DNA of 64,000 nt from Blastomyces gilchristii SLH14081 (GCF_000003855.2 NW_003101676.1:183103-247102), one strand, 5' to 3'; positions 13,285-25,254 are shown, numbered from the stretch's first letter. Program-made: numbers and translations. The notes: a model not told the origin generated them from the sequence alone.

Positions 13285-13593
13285 TGTGACGGCCTGCGCC
13301 CGATCAATCATATAGACTATTTCATTACACTTCACAGATTTCAATCACTTCATTCTTGAACGCGTACACTCTGATTCTCAGTCATTCTCAATCACCAATT
13401 CTCAGCTGCTATAAACGCGTGTATATTCTTCCACCCTGAAGCTCCACTGTGTACATCATCATATACATGTATAAATATTCATTTCAATTACTGATTCTCA
13501 CACTTTCTCTTTCTTTCCTTCTCTAATGTTTTTATCTTTGTTATATAAGACCTATCAATATTATACTGATCTATTCAGCATAAGCCTCTTATA
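13285..13593 (+). repeat. 5' LTR of gypsy family 1 (309 bp)
   Basis: It keeps CpG and CpC sites near its start (TGTGACGGCCTGCGCCCG) that are transitions in the 3' LTR. It therefore records the unmutated state better than its partner. Confidence 0.88.
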
Positions 13594-15070
13594 CTATAAA
13601 AACATTCATTGTCTTCTCATTAGAAATGATTATTCATCAAGAGATATTCAAACACATAACAATATATAAGAAAGAGAAAACACAGTTAAGCAAACACTGA
13701 GTTCTCAGATAGAAGCTTACTTATCAGTTACTCTGACTCTGTAATAAAGATCTTATAAGAGAATATTAGTAAAAGATCTGAGAGTTCTGACACTCAGATA
13801 TATGAGAATATGATTACATTTCTTCAGATTTCACAGATATTATACATTCAACAATCAATATAATCATATCTAACAATAATATAAAACTCTTAAATGTGAG
13901 TATAGACACAATGTCACAGTGACTCTGAGCAATGTTGAAATTACAACAGCAACAGATAGCAGACATGCATATGACTCAATAACTTTAATATGAAGAGATT
14001 CAATGATTAACTCATGTAATTTCAACATCTACAGAACTGAATATAAAAGCACTGAAAGAATACTTGAGTGCTTCTACATATTTTAATACTTCTGATCTCA
14101 CTCTCTACTCATCATGAAGAATGGAAATGCTTGCAAAACTGAGTGTAGATGAAGATATCATCAGTTTATTAATTAATCAAGATTGATATATCAATGAATA
14201 ATTGAAAGATCATATGAAACAGAAGTTTTATTCATGAATGAAAGCATGTGAATCAGTGTTATGAACATCTGATAATATCATGAAATATCTTGATATTCTG
14301 TTCTGAGATACTACTATGTAATAGAAAGTATTAGATTGATTACAGAGTATCTAATAGAGAAACACTTCTCTTATAATATTTATCCCTGACTTCAACACCA
14401 AGATTCTAGAAGCAGGTGATTAATCTTGAAAGAATTGAATGAAGATTAGCATACTCAAGAAGACATTAACTTTCAAACTCTTACAGACTCTTGTAAGTGT
14501 AGATGAAGATCAGACTTATAAAGACTTCTACACACAGCTCTGAACAATGAATGACTGTCTTATCAAGCTCAGAAATATATAGAACAGTGACAGAAGACAT
14601 TAAATCTCAGTGACTCATACACTCATGCTGAGAAATAACAATGATGCAGATGCTATGAATTGAGTAGACTTGAATATCTATATATAAGCAAGAATCTCTG
14701 CTATCTGAACAGGCTTCTGAGTCTCTGAGATCACTTCTGAAGAAGTTGCTGATTGATGTCAATATGAAGTGTACATCAACTGTAATTAATCAGAACATAT
14801 TACTTTCAACTACTGATTAATCTATATATCTTCATACTTAAGAGAAAGATCAGCATCTTCTCATTTGAAGAATGAATCAGTGTCTGTTCATATCAATCAT
14901 ATTACATTAGAGAAAGATTCAGAAGATAACTATAAGAATGTCTCAGTGAAACAGAAAAAAGATTAGCTTCTATTCAAATTTATAAACAGAAGCTTAAAGA
15001 GATCAGATAACAATAATTTAAAAAGAAGATAATAATAAATATAATTCTTATATCTACTGTAATTAATAAT

Positions 15071-18000
15071 ATGTATAATATGAAAGTTGTAATAGATAGC
15101 AGTCTATGTCACTATATAATGATAAAATCTTCAGTTATAAGACATTATAATCTTCAGTGTATCTCTTTATTAAAACCTCAACTTCTTACAGAATTTGATG
15201 ATTCAAAAGACATTTATATCTGTTACATGATAAAGCTGATCATAGATGTGAGAGAATATCAATATGAAGATATCTTTGTATATGAAGTTGATAATCTTAA
15301 TTACAATCTTATGTTAGAACTTGTCTGACTATCTGAATAAGACATCTTATTAAATACTTAAAACAGAAGCTTGATATTCTCTAACAATAATAGAATTCAT
15401 GAAGATAATATTTATAAGACTATTGATCTGACACAGATCTCTATTAATACTTATGAAATGCTTAGAAAAAGAAGTCACTGAAAGAATCACTGATAGTAGA
15501 ATTATATATCAATCTATTTCATCAGTCTGACTGATATTAAAAAGACTCTAGAAAAATTATTCTATATTATAATAATAGATTCTCATACAAAACTTTCTCA
15601 ATAATATCATGAATATCTAGATATCTTCTGATAAGATAATATTATGAATATATCTCTCTTATAAGATCTCAGAGTGAATCACAGTATTAAGTTAGAGAAA
15701 AAGAATGATAAGAACTCTGAACTGTTATGAGACTCTCTTTATAATATTTCTCAAGATGAACTTCTTCTTCTTTAAAAGACACTCAATAATCTGTTGAATA
15801 AAGAATTTATACATATTAGCAACTCTTTCACTGCAGTCTCTATTTTCTTTACAAAGAAATCAGATGAAGAACTTCAATTCTATATGAACTATCAAGATCT
15901 GAATAGATTAATAAAGAAAGATTGATATCTCTTATCTCTTATCAATGAAATTCTAGCACAGATCAGATAAGCTTAATAGTTTATAAAACTAGATATTATC
16001 ACTGTGTTTTATAAGATTCATATCACTGAAGAAGATGAATAACTTATAGTATTTTAAACATGTTATAGTCTCTTTGAATAAATAGTCACACTCTTTGAAC
16101 TGACTAATATCTTCAGTACATTTCAGAAGTATATTAACTGAGCACTCTGAGATTTTCTTAATAAGTTTATATCTGCTTATCTAGATAATATTCTCATCTT
16201 CACTAATGAATTCAGAAAAGAATATCAAGAGTATGTATAAAAGATATTACAACAGTTATAAGAAGCAGAACTACTGATAGATATTAATAAGTATGATTTT
16301 AAAATCAAGAGTATTAAGTATCTGAGTTTTATTATAGAAGCTGATAAGAGAATTCAAATGAATTCTGAGAAAGTCTTCATCATTCTTAAATGAGAAGCTC
16401 TGTATACTGTGAAAGATGTATAAAGCTTCATCAGATTTACTAACTTCTATCAGTAATTTATATAAAACTTTTCAGATATCACAAGATTACTTACAGATCT
16501 CACTAAGAAAGACTCAGTATTTCAATAATCAGTGAATATTAAAGCTGTATTTACACAGATAAAGAAGATATTTATTAATATCTCTCTACTGATAATATTT
16601 GATTCTGATTATAAAACAGTTATTGAAGCTGATTTCTCTGACTATATAATAGAAGAAGTGATATTATAATATAATGATAAAGATGTTCTATAATTATATG
16701 TTTTTATATCTAAGAAACTGAGTCTCACTGAATACAATTATGAGATCTATAATAAGAAACTTCTCACAATTATACACTGTTTAGAAGAATGAGACTCTGA
16801 ACTCTGAAGTATCTTCAAATTTAAAATAGTTATAGATTATAAAAACCTTAAATACTTCATAACTATTTATAAACTCACTGAATAATAGATACAATGATCT
16901 GAGTTCTTAAGTCACTTTCATTTTATAATACACTACTATTCTGATAGTCAGAACTCAATGATAGATACTCTTTTATAATAAGAGTAAGATATACTATCTA
17001 ATATAATAGATACTTACTGAATGAATCAAGAGCACTGACTCTTAAATCTGAAGATACTAGTTGATCAAGATAAAACAGTTTATAACACTATATATACTTC
17101 TTCAGTTAGAACTGTTATTAATATCTTCACTTCTTCTATACTAAATGAACTGTGATATACAGCAGCTCAGACAGATGAACTTCTTCAGATTCTCATTAAA
17201 ATAGTATATTAAGAAGCACTCTGATTTTTCTCAGAACTATATATAAGAACTGATATCTCAGAATATTTAATCAATGATAATAATACTCTATAATTCTGTG
17301 AATAATACTGAGTCTCTCACTCTGAACTCTTATACACTTGAATAATATAAGAGATGCATGATTTGTATATAATCAGTCATTCAGACTATAAATAACTATA
17401 TAGAATGATCTTCTGAGAGTTCTACTAATCTGAGATATTAAATAATATTAGATACTTTATCTGAAACTGTAATCACTATTCTTCTATTATCTTATAAAAG
17501 AACTGTAGAAAAGATCTATTAAAATCACTTAATATTTCTAATAGAATCTGATAAGATATAGTAATTGACTTCACTATTAATCTATCTGAGAGTAGGAGTT
17601 ATAGAAACATTCTGATCATTGTGAATTAACTGAGCAAAGATATAATATTAAAATCTTGTAATAAGATGAATACTGAACAAGTCACTGAAGCTTTTCTACA
17701 GAGTCTATTCTATCAGATATATGAATTACTGAGATCTATAGTATCAGATTAAGACTGTTAATTTATAAGCACTCTCTGAACAAGAATCTGTCAAGTTCTC
17801 AAGATTATATACTATCTATCAACTGTCTATCATTCTGAGACTGATAATATGTCAGAATAGATAATTCAGACTATAAAGAATTATCTTTATAAGTTCTGTA
17901 ATCACTTATAAGACAATTAACATAATCTTCTTCTACATACAGAGATTACTATTAACAGTTAAAATGTTATTTTAATAGATATAAGTCTGTTCTTTCTTAT

Positions 18001-18600
18001 ATATAGATACTACATGAAAGTGTTAAATCTTCTAGAGATTACACAGTTCATATCAGACCTCTGTATTCTGATTCAGATTACTGATAATATAGTAATAAAG
18101 CTCTGAGATGTCTGTGATTAAGTAAAGATCTTTATAATAACTGTGAGACAAGATTAAGAGAATCAAATCAATGTTCACTGAGACTCTGCTAAACAATATA
18201 AGATAGAAGATCTGATATGATTAAATCTTAAGAATATATGAATCATATATTCATCTTGTATACTAGATTATCATTATATTAAGTATAAAGTGATAGAAGT
18301 TCTAGATAGTTATAACTATCATCTTAACATATCATCAGAAATTCATGATGTATTTTATACAAGCTTACTCTGTTATACTGTTACTAATTTATTCTCTTTT
18401 CAACTGACTTCTGACTGACAGTTATCAGACATCATAGAAGAAGATAATGAGCTTGAGTGAGAGATTGAGAATATTCTTGATAAGAGACTCTGTGACTGCA
18501 GCTGATAATATCTTGTAAAATAAGTCAGCTATAATCAACTGATCTGAACTCTGAGCTCTGTATTATCTAAAACAGCAGCTCTTGACTGATGAGAACTGCT
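15071..18600 (+). pseudogene. Gypsy family 1 pol remnant (PR-RT-RNaseH-IN-chromodomain)
   Basis: 15071-15328 reads as a retroviral-type protease region (a V-I-D-S where an active site V/I-D-S/T is expected). RT runs about 15820-16240 with the catalytic box readable as Y-L-D-N at 16178-16189; the second Asp has become Asn by G to A. RNase H follows near 16600-16950, integrase about 17340-18250, and a chromodomain about 18440-18600 with Y-L-V-K, an aromatic-cage Trp position changed to a stop, and a terminal A-L-D motif. Numerous TAA and TGA codons make it non-functional. Confidence 0.82.
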
Positions 18601-18618
18601 TCTGAAAGAGAGAATTAA

Positions 18619-18927
18619 TGTGACAGACTGTATCTGATTAATTATATAGACTATTTCATTACACTTCACAGATTTCAATCACTTCATTCTCAAATACATA
18701 CACTCTGATTCTCAGTCATTCTCAATCACTGATTCTCAGCTGCTATGAACATGCGTATATTCTTCCACCCCGAAGCTCCATCATATACATCATCACATAC
18801 GCGTATAAATATTCATCTCAATCACTGATTCTCACACTTTCTCTTTCTTTTCTTCTCTAACATTTTTATCTTTGTTATATAAGACCTATCAATATTATAC
18901 TGATCTATTCAGCGTAGACCTCTTACA
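18619..18927 (+). repeat. 3' LTR of gypsy family 1 (309 bp)
   Basis: Same length as the 5' LTR; it differs mainly by C to T and G to A changes at its 5' part. It ends CTCTTACA directly before the TSD GTAAG. Confidence 0.88.
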
Positions 18928-18938
18928 GTAAGCTATAT

Positions 18939-18940
18939 TC

Positions 18941-18978
<38 letters not shown>

Positions 18979-19329
18979 TTTTATTATACTTATATACAAG
19001 CAGAGCTTATAATAAGTTCTTATATAATATTAAATACAGATCAAGTGTTAATTATATAGAAGAAAATACAGATGTTAAGACTATATCAAAATAAAAAGAA
19101 TATAGAAAATACAAAGAAGTGATAATTAAATACATATAATAATAACTTCTTATCTCAGAAATATAAAGTGATTTATTAAAGTAATTTATACATCTCTGTA
19201 TTTATTAGAAATCTAAGATACTTAAGTTCTGAATTTAATATATTCTCTGCGGGTTTTAAACTCACATGTCTTGATTTTCCATGCTAAGATGCTATTAGAT
19301 AATTATATTAATTATTCAGCTATCAGAGC
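18939..19329 (-). mobile_element. tRNA-derived SINE, decayed copy
   Basis: On the minus strand it has the same order as the intact copy at 51897-52274: a tRNA-like head (about 19329 down to 19245, with a still readable B-box-like stretch near 19246-19260), a unique body, the 3' sequence before the tail, and a TAA-type tail (about 18941-18977). A 12-bp duplication AGTAAGCTATAT flanks it (18927-18938 and 19330-19341). Its target overlaps the TSD of the gypsy element, so it inserted after that element. Confidence 0.78.
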
Positions 19330-19341
19330 AGTAAGCTATAT

Positions 19342-19371
19342 CTAATTAATAAATTATTTTATTACACTTTA
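19342..19371 (+). repeat. Old gypsy family 1 LTR, middle slice
   Basis: This short slice (CTAATTAATAAATT...ACACTTTA) aligns with positions about 20-65 of the family 1 LTR. It lies between the SINE and the copia-like element and is the continuation of the LTR that starts at 13276. Confidence 0.6.
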
Positions 19372-19515
19372 TAATGAAGATGATATAATAGAGTAGTTAA
19401 TTAGTTATCAAGATCTATCTATTATGTGATCTTTTATATGTGATAGATATTCACTAAGCAATTGATGAACATCTCACTTAGGCAGAAGTAGTCAGTCTGT
19501 AGAGGAAATCTGACA
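19372..19515 (-). repeat. Copia-like LTR, 144 bp (3' LTR relative to minus-strand coding)
   Basis: Aligned without gaps to 22029-22172; differences are mostly C/T and G/A. Confidence 0.82.
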
Positions 19516-20003
19516 CCTCTCTTAGCTACTGCTCTGCTGAGCAGATATTTACAACTCAGCAGAGTCATTCTATAACTGAAGAAGAAATATTACATATAAA
19601 AAATAGTAGTATCTTCTGTCAAAGATTTTACGGAGAACTAACAAGAATTTGAAGAATAAGAAAATAAAGAAACAGTAAAATAAATGAATGAACTACTATA
19701 GAAGTAGCAGACTGTTAAGACTCTGTATCTATCAAAATATTTTCAGAGCTTTTATTAGAGCATTTACAGTCATGTCAGTAATGTCTATTTATATGATTTT
19801 GACAACATCTGCAGCAGTAGTATTGTGAATATAATGATGTTTAATATAATGTATATTACAGAGAAGAATATGTAATTTCAAACAGTCTTTACAACTGCAG
19901 CAAGAGCAGTCTCTTGAATACTATGAATAAGATAAATGTAGTAATTAGTTATCACTGTGTAGAATCTTTAATCATTTTCATCAATTATTTCAAATTCAAT
20001 TAT

Positions 20004-20258
20004 TTAGCAGTTCTTATCATGAAGAAGTTCAAATTCAAATCCTTTATTAATAAGCTGACTGAAGCTTAAGAGATTGCAAAATACTCTCAGTGTGTAGTAA
20101 ACATTGAGAAGATTAAGTTTTATTTCATTAATGTGAATACAAGCTTGTCTTGTATCTGTAGAAGTAAGTAACTTACTGTTTATTTCTTCTGCAGAACCGA
20201 GATCTTTCTCATCAATGAAAGTATGTATATACTTGAAAACACTCTTGTTAAATGACAT
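20004..20258 (-). pseudogene. Copia gag-pol protease-region fragment
   Basis: The 84-residue open stretch contains the pattern I-x-L-N-L-L-N-V-Y-Y-x-L-x-V-F-C-N-L-L-S followed by F-S-Q-L-I-N-K-G-F. This matches the part after the protease active site of Ty1/copia polyproteins (L-x-x-V-L-Y-V-P-x-L-x-x-N-L-L-S-V-x-Q-L-x-x-x-G). The usual V-P has become R-V, and the D-S-G active site upstream is not readable as such. The gag-like part would lie at 20260-21950 on minus, but it is too broken to call. The frame ends at 20004, and no integrase follows before the LTR. Confidence 0.7.
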
Positions 20259-22028
20259 AGTGTAGAAGACTGCAGTGTCTAGATATTATAGAGAGTCTCT
20301 ACAGATTATTAACAGAGTCTTTTCATTTATTATAAACAGGTCTTTTACAGTCTCTGCAAAGCTGTCATTCTTCACTTTTTTCTCAGAGATTATATGCTTT
20401 TGTGTGTAATATTCAATACTGAAGTGATTGATATTTTGTCATTTCTATAATTAAGTCTTTTAATTCTTGTAGTAGTAGACTGTCTCAGTGTGATCTTAGT
20501 AACTGCAGTATTTACATTTGAGATCTGAGTCAAACATGTCTTCTCATTAAATATAGAGAGTGTTTTCTCTTTAATTATCTATAGACTGCTGTTTCTCAGA
20601 CTTTTCAGCATTCTTATTTTTTTCCTTTTTCTTTTCAGCTTCTTTCACTGATATTTTCTTTTTATTATCACTTGATCTGACAACTGTCTTGTAGTAAATG
20701 AGATTATTAATAAGATTATCAAGACTGATCTTAGAAACAGATGTCTTTGAAACTTCTTAATATAGATTCTTAAAATAGATTTAAATAAATGTTTATACAT
20801 AAGTCTTCAGATTATATATAAATTATTGAGTGAGAAAGTCTTTGAATATTGATCAGTTATATGTATTAAATTCATTTATTATCATCTATCAGTGCTTTGC
20901 ATATAGTGTAATATTATTATTATAATCAGTGATTATTATAGTAATGACTTCATTATATAATTTGAATTGAAGATCTGCTCAATACATCTGATATTTTAAT
21001 TCAACTGTCTGTTATAATGCAGCAGAGTGTCTCATCTTAATAACACTGTAATTATTAACTTAATTCAGTTTTAATTGAATAAGTATCTGCAGCTCTGTTT
21101 TCATTGAGTTTTATATACACTTCTATAATCAGCTTTCTTTATATCATCAGATCTTTAAATCATTATCTATAAGTATCAGAGAAAACTCTTTATCAGTAAG
21201 AATAAAAGATGCATCAATCAAAATTACTTTTGATTTAATTTTACAGTGTCAGACGTTATAGTCTTTCAACTCTGAGAGCTTTGTAGTAATTTTCATTTCG
21301 ATATAGCTATAGTTATTCTTGAATTCATAAAACTTATCTGTTTCAGTGACTGAATTTACAGCTGTAATGAGATTGAGATTTATTCTCTTCTTTTATCATT
21401 ATTACTTACAGGTGATTTTATCACATTAGCTTCTAGAACTCTGTCTCTTATAAATAAGTAAAGCATATTATCATTTCAGTAATCTTATCAGCAGAGCTAT
21501 CTTAATTAAGACTATTTTAGTTCAGACTATCTTGAGTGAGTGTAGAGTATTCTATTAAGAGAAAATCTTCTTCTTTTCTTGAACTTGTGTCATACTCTGT
21601 ATTTATTTTAATTCAAACTTTCTGAGCTGTTTAAGATGGCAATTGCAGCTCAAGTGACTCTTGTTCAGAGATATTATATATACATATTAACTGTGTCAAA
21701 TATCTCTTACTTCTAGTAATCAGTATAGATTCAGATAAGATAATATTATCTTTAATAATAAAGTTACTTACAGAGGTATATTCACTATCTACATTTCTAT
21801 TCATGTGAGAATGTAGAAGTTGCTTACAGACTTATTATAGAAGTTTATAACAGCTTGATTTATTTTAAAATTAACAGAGTTCTTTTTAATTTGATTTATA
21901 ATAAGTAGCTGCAGAATCACTAATACAGTATTTCAGAATATAATTAGATCTTTAATTTAAAAGTATGAAGTGTAAGAATTTGATTTTTAAAGAATTAGCA
22001 GATTCTTATATATAAAAGAGACATAATC

Positions 22029-22172
22029 TGATAAAGGTGATATTATAGAGTAGTTGATTGATTATCAAGATCTATCTATTATGTGATCTTTTATACATAA
22101 TAGACGTTTATCAAGTAATTGATGAACATCTTGCTTAGACAGAAGTAGTCAGTCTGTGAAGAGAATCTGACA
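22029..22172 (-). repeat. Copia-like LTR, 144 bp (5' LTR relative to minus-strand coding)
   Basis: Begins TGATAAAGG and ends CTGACA, directly followed by the TSD CTTTA. Confidence 0.82.
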
Positions 22173-22393
22173 CTTTATAGATTTCTTTTAAAAGCTTTAA
22201 TTCTCAGTTACTAATTCTTAGTTAAGAAACTTATAGAGCTTTTATTCTTCTACTCTGAAGCTTTATCTTATACATATATAAATATCTAGTTTAATTACTA
22301 ATTCTCATACTTTCTCTTTCTTCTTTAATATTTTCTATTTTTATTATATAAGTTTTATATCTAATACTAATCTTTTCAGCATAGACTTATTAT
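22173..22393 (+). repeat. Old gypsy family 1 LTR, 3' part
   Basis: It aligns with the second half of the family 1 LTR (compare 12415-12666 and 18660-18927), including the CTTTCTCTTTCTTC run and the TTCAGCATAGAC near the end, with many C to T changes. It completes the LTR that starts at 13276 and is split by three later insertions. Confidence 0.72.
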
Positions 22394-22676
22394 AAAAATA
22401 TATATATATTTATAAATATAAATTATTTTTATATAAAAATTAAATATTTTATAGATTATATATATTTCTTAGTTTATAATAAAATATTATATATTTTATT
22501 TTACTGTATTTTATTTTATAATTGAATCTATATTTTAATCAATTTTAACTATATTATAATAATTTTGAATAATTTTATACTGTAAGTCTTGATATTTATA
22601 GATTACAAATTAAAAAATTAAAATAATGAATATTTATTGAGATATTAACATTTAAAGTTGATTGTAATTGATTTAC
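22394..22676. other. AT-rich spacer at the left desert/island border
   Basis: Nearly pure A/T (for example a run of AT dinucleotides near 22398-22412). I see no element or gene. Normal composition begins abruptly at about 22677 with GAGCG-type sequence. Confidence 0.7.
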
Positions 22677-23456
22677 AAAGGCGAGCGTTAGGTGGAAACG
22701 AGCGTTTCATGGTTGATTACTGTTACATACTTCCTCATCCCGCCCATCATTCTGCCCAGCCAAACGAGTGTCCCGCTGATCGCCAGCCAGCCCTCGCCAA
22801 GATCTCTTGTCTGCTTGCTTGATTGCTTGGTGATTGCTTGATTAACTATCGTTTAACTGCTTGCTTGAATGATTGATTGATCAAAGCGAGCTGCTGCTGC
22901 TGGGCTGTGTGTCTGGGTACTGAATCCTCTTGTCAGGCTAAATAGTTGGTGGTTCTATTTTTACTGCTCAACTAGTTACTTTACTCCGTACATTTCTCCC
23001 TATTATCCCCTCTCTTTTGTCAATCACTTTCCCGCTCCCTCTCCTGTTTTCTGCTTGTGTCCAGTCAACTCGCTGTCGTTTTCTATCTCTGTCTCTTCTC
23101 TTGTGTCTCTCTACCTTCTGCGCTGAAACAGACTCAGCTGCAGGGATCTGCAATTGGTGACGCAGCCTGTTGTTGCACCCGCTTCCTTCAAGATCTTCTT
23201 CCTCTTCTCCTTCCACTCTTCAACTGCTCCCCTCTTTTTCTTCTTCCATTTTTCTTCTTCAACTTCTCCATATCCTCTGACTCCCCGCTCAGACTCATCC
23301 TTAGCATCCTCTAACTAGGCTTACCGTCTTTATCCATGCTCCTTTTTGGCGACACCCGCTCCCTCCACCTCCGCTGAGACAATCTCCCTCTCGTGACCCC
23401 CCTCCTAAATTGACTCCCGCGACCACCGATCTACGGCTCCACCAAACCCAGCCACC
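22677..23456 (+). promoter_or_regulatory. 5' flank and pyrimidine-rich leader of the BAR-SH3 gene
   Basis: It contains repeated GCTTGATTG-like words (about 22815-22885) and a long CT-rich stretch (about 22970-23330), as is common just upstream of, or within, fungal 5' UTRs. Open frames on both strands here are low-complexity and not convincing. The start codon at 23457 sits in GCCACCATG, an optimal context. Confidence 0.5.
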
Positions 23457-25254
23457 ATGAATACGGTACACAGGCAGTTCGGGAAGTTTATGAAGCGGTC
23501 TGCGGACGACAGCCAGGTCTCTGTCTTGCTGAAGGATTTTGACGATGCCGACAAGCTGCTGGCAAGGGTATGCGAAAATCTTTCCTTCTCCTATATCTTA
23601 TTTTTGGGCTCGATGGGTGGAAGTTAGCAGGGAAATAAAATAAACCTACAAATATAAAAGGCGGAAGGGGAAAGGCAACCCGGGATATAACATAATGTGG
23701 AAAAAGGAATAGAAAGGGAACGAGAAGCTCTGACAATTGGATTGTGGATATAGGTAATCGACTCGAGCAAAGCATGGCGCGATGCCTGGACGGCCATCCT
23801 CACTTACCAGGCCCGTATGGTCCAGGAATTCGAATCTCTTTACAACCCTATAGTGGGTTCCTCAGAGCCCTCTAACCCCCGCCCCCCAGCTGAAACCCCA
23901 GAGGCTACGCTCGCGAGAACAGCTCGACTACACGAGGCGTACGAGGAATTGAGGACGGAGCTTCTGACGGAGATCAACAGCGTGGATGAGAGAATGATCA
24001 GGCCCGCAATGGACGCAAAGGACTACCTACAGCCGTTTAAAAAGATCATTAAAAAGAGGGATGATAAGAAGGTGTGTGCCGTGCATACTAACTATATATA
24101 CAATCCGCCAATATTAATTAACATATCCATCGTACTCTCATACTAAACATATTTATATTTCTAGCTGGATTTTGAGCGATATCAAAACCGAGTGGACACA
24201 TCACGGAAGAAGACGAAGCGGTCCGATCGAGATAATGCAGCATTGGCGAAGGCTGAGATGGACTTGAGCAGAGCAAAAGATGTCCGTACCGCTATAACCC
24301 TTCTTGAAGCATGCATTTCCAGAACTTATGGAGTACTAAATATCAAAACAGGAATATAGCGCTGCAGACGACCATCTTCGCGCCCATCTCCCGCGGTTAA
24401 TCACGGCCACATTCTCCATCCTCCCCCATCTACTAGCTGCACAAATCGATATCCAAAACACTCTTCTCGCACTCTACTACACGACCCTCCACAACTACTG
24501 CGAACAAGAAAATTTCCCTTCCCCGCCCCCTGCAATGGACCTGGTAATTCAAACCTGGGAACGAGATATCGCCCCCGCCCAACGGGAAGTAGAAACCATA
24601 ACCTGTCTCTCCCACCGCAGAACCTCCCGCCAACCCAGAACATCCGACGAACACAAAAACGGCTCCTTCCCAAACGGCCTAGGCGCCCGTCGCACCAGCA
24701 GCAACCAATCAACCGTGCGCAAACCATCCGTCTCCCCAATCCGCAACCTCCGCGCCCCATCCCCCGTCTTCGAATCGAAACCTCGACCAAACGGCGGCGG
24801 GCCCAACGGCCACTCGCCCCCCCATAATCATACAACATACCCTTCCTCCACGAAACCAAGATACTCCCCAGAAATCTCAGATTACTCCTCCATCCCCGCA
24901 GCTCCCAGCATAACCCCAACCGGATACTCCCCCGCCGGCCCACGCATGGACTACTTCAGCCGCGAGCGACAGCCATCGTCCGTCCAACACACTGGAACAC
25001 CGCTAGGCATGACAACACACGTAGCCGCCGCGGCAGCGAAAAAGAAGCCTCCACCCCCACCTCCGCGCGCAGCGTCCAGCCATGCCGTCTTCGTGACAGC
25101 CCTCTACGATTTCCCTGGCCAGGGAGCTGGTGATCTAGCGTTTCGAGAAGGTGATCGCATACGTGTGCTTAAGAAGACGGAGAGTACGGATGATTGGTGG
25201 GAAGGGGAGCTTAGGGGGGTAAAGGGGAGTTTTCCGGCGAACTATTGCGAGTGA
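23457..25254 (+). CDS. BAR-SH3 domain protein (amphiphysin/Rvs167-like), 4 exons, 482 aa
   Basis: Membrane-curving adaptor, probably acting at endocytic or cortical actin sites. Exons 23457-23567, 23754-24071, 24165-24281 and 24352-25254; introns of 186, 93 and 70 nt, with GTATGC, GTGTGT and GTCCGT donors and CTGAC/TACTAAAC branch sites. Joined in frame they give an N-terminal helical BAR region (about residues 1-270: basic and charged helices, K-K-I-I-K-K near the middle, then A-A-D-D-H-L-R). A disordered Pro/Ser-rich linker (about 270-425, with a run of six Pro near 413-418) follows, and a C-terminal SH3 domain (about 426-482) with A-L-Y-D-F, W-W-E-G-E-L and G-S-F-P-A-N-Y. That is the classic Rvs167/amphiphysin order, but the N-terminus differs from the Rvs167 proteins I know, so a paralogous BAR-SH3 subfamily is likely. 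It is the only supported plus-strand gene of the island. Confidence 0.9.

Larger units (their letters stand above)
13285..18927 (+). mobile_element. Full-length Ty3/gypsy chromovirus (family 1), decayed, TSD GTAAG
   Basis: The two LTRs are 309 bp each (13285-13593 and 18619-18927), both starting TGTGAC and ending in a TA/CA terminus. A 5-bp duplication GTAAG flanks the element (13280-13284 and 18928-18932). Order inside: gag (about 13650-14950), protease-like, RT, RNase H, integrase, and a chromodomain just before a purine-rich tract (about 18604-18618) and the 3' LTR. Protease-RT-RNaseH-integrase order marks Ty3/gypsy, and the C-terminal chromodomain marks a chromovirus. Every coding region is broken by stops. 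Confidence 0.9.
19372..22172 (-). mobile_element. Internally deleted Ty1/copia-like LTR element, TSD CTTTA
   Basis: Two direct repeats of exactly 144 bp (19372-19515 and 22029-22172) end in CTGACA, and the outer ends are flanked by CTTTA (19367-19371 and 22173-22177). The first LTR begins TA where the second begins TG, a decay change. The only recognisable coding part is on minus at 20004-20258. At 2.8 kb there is no room for integrase, RT and RNase H, and I find no sign of them. It is therefore probably a non-autonomous derivative. Confidence 0.8.

Noticed and set aside
18941..18977. CRISPR-like or simple tandem array (ATT)n
   Set aside because: It is the reverse-strand tail of the decayed SINE.
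24401..24943. 180-codon minus-strand open frame
   Set aside because: Antisense shadow of exon 4 of the BAR-SH3 gene; Arg/Gly-rich from high GC.
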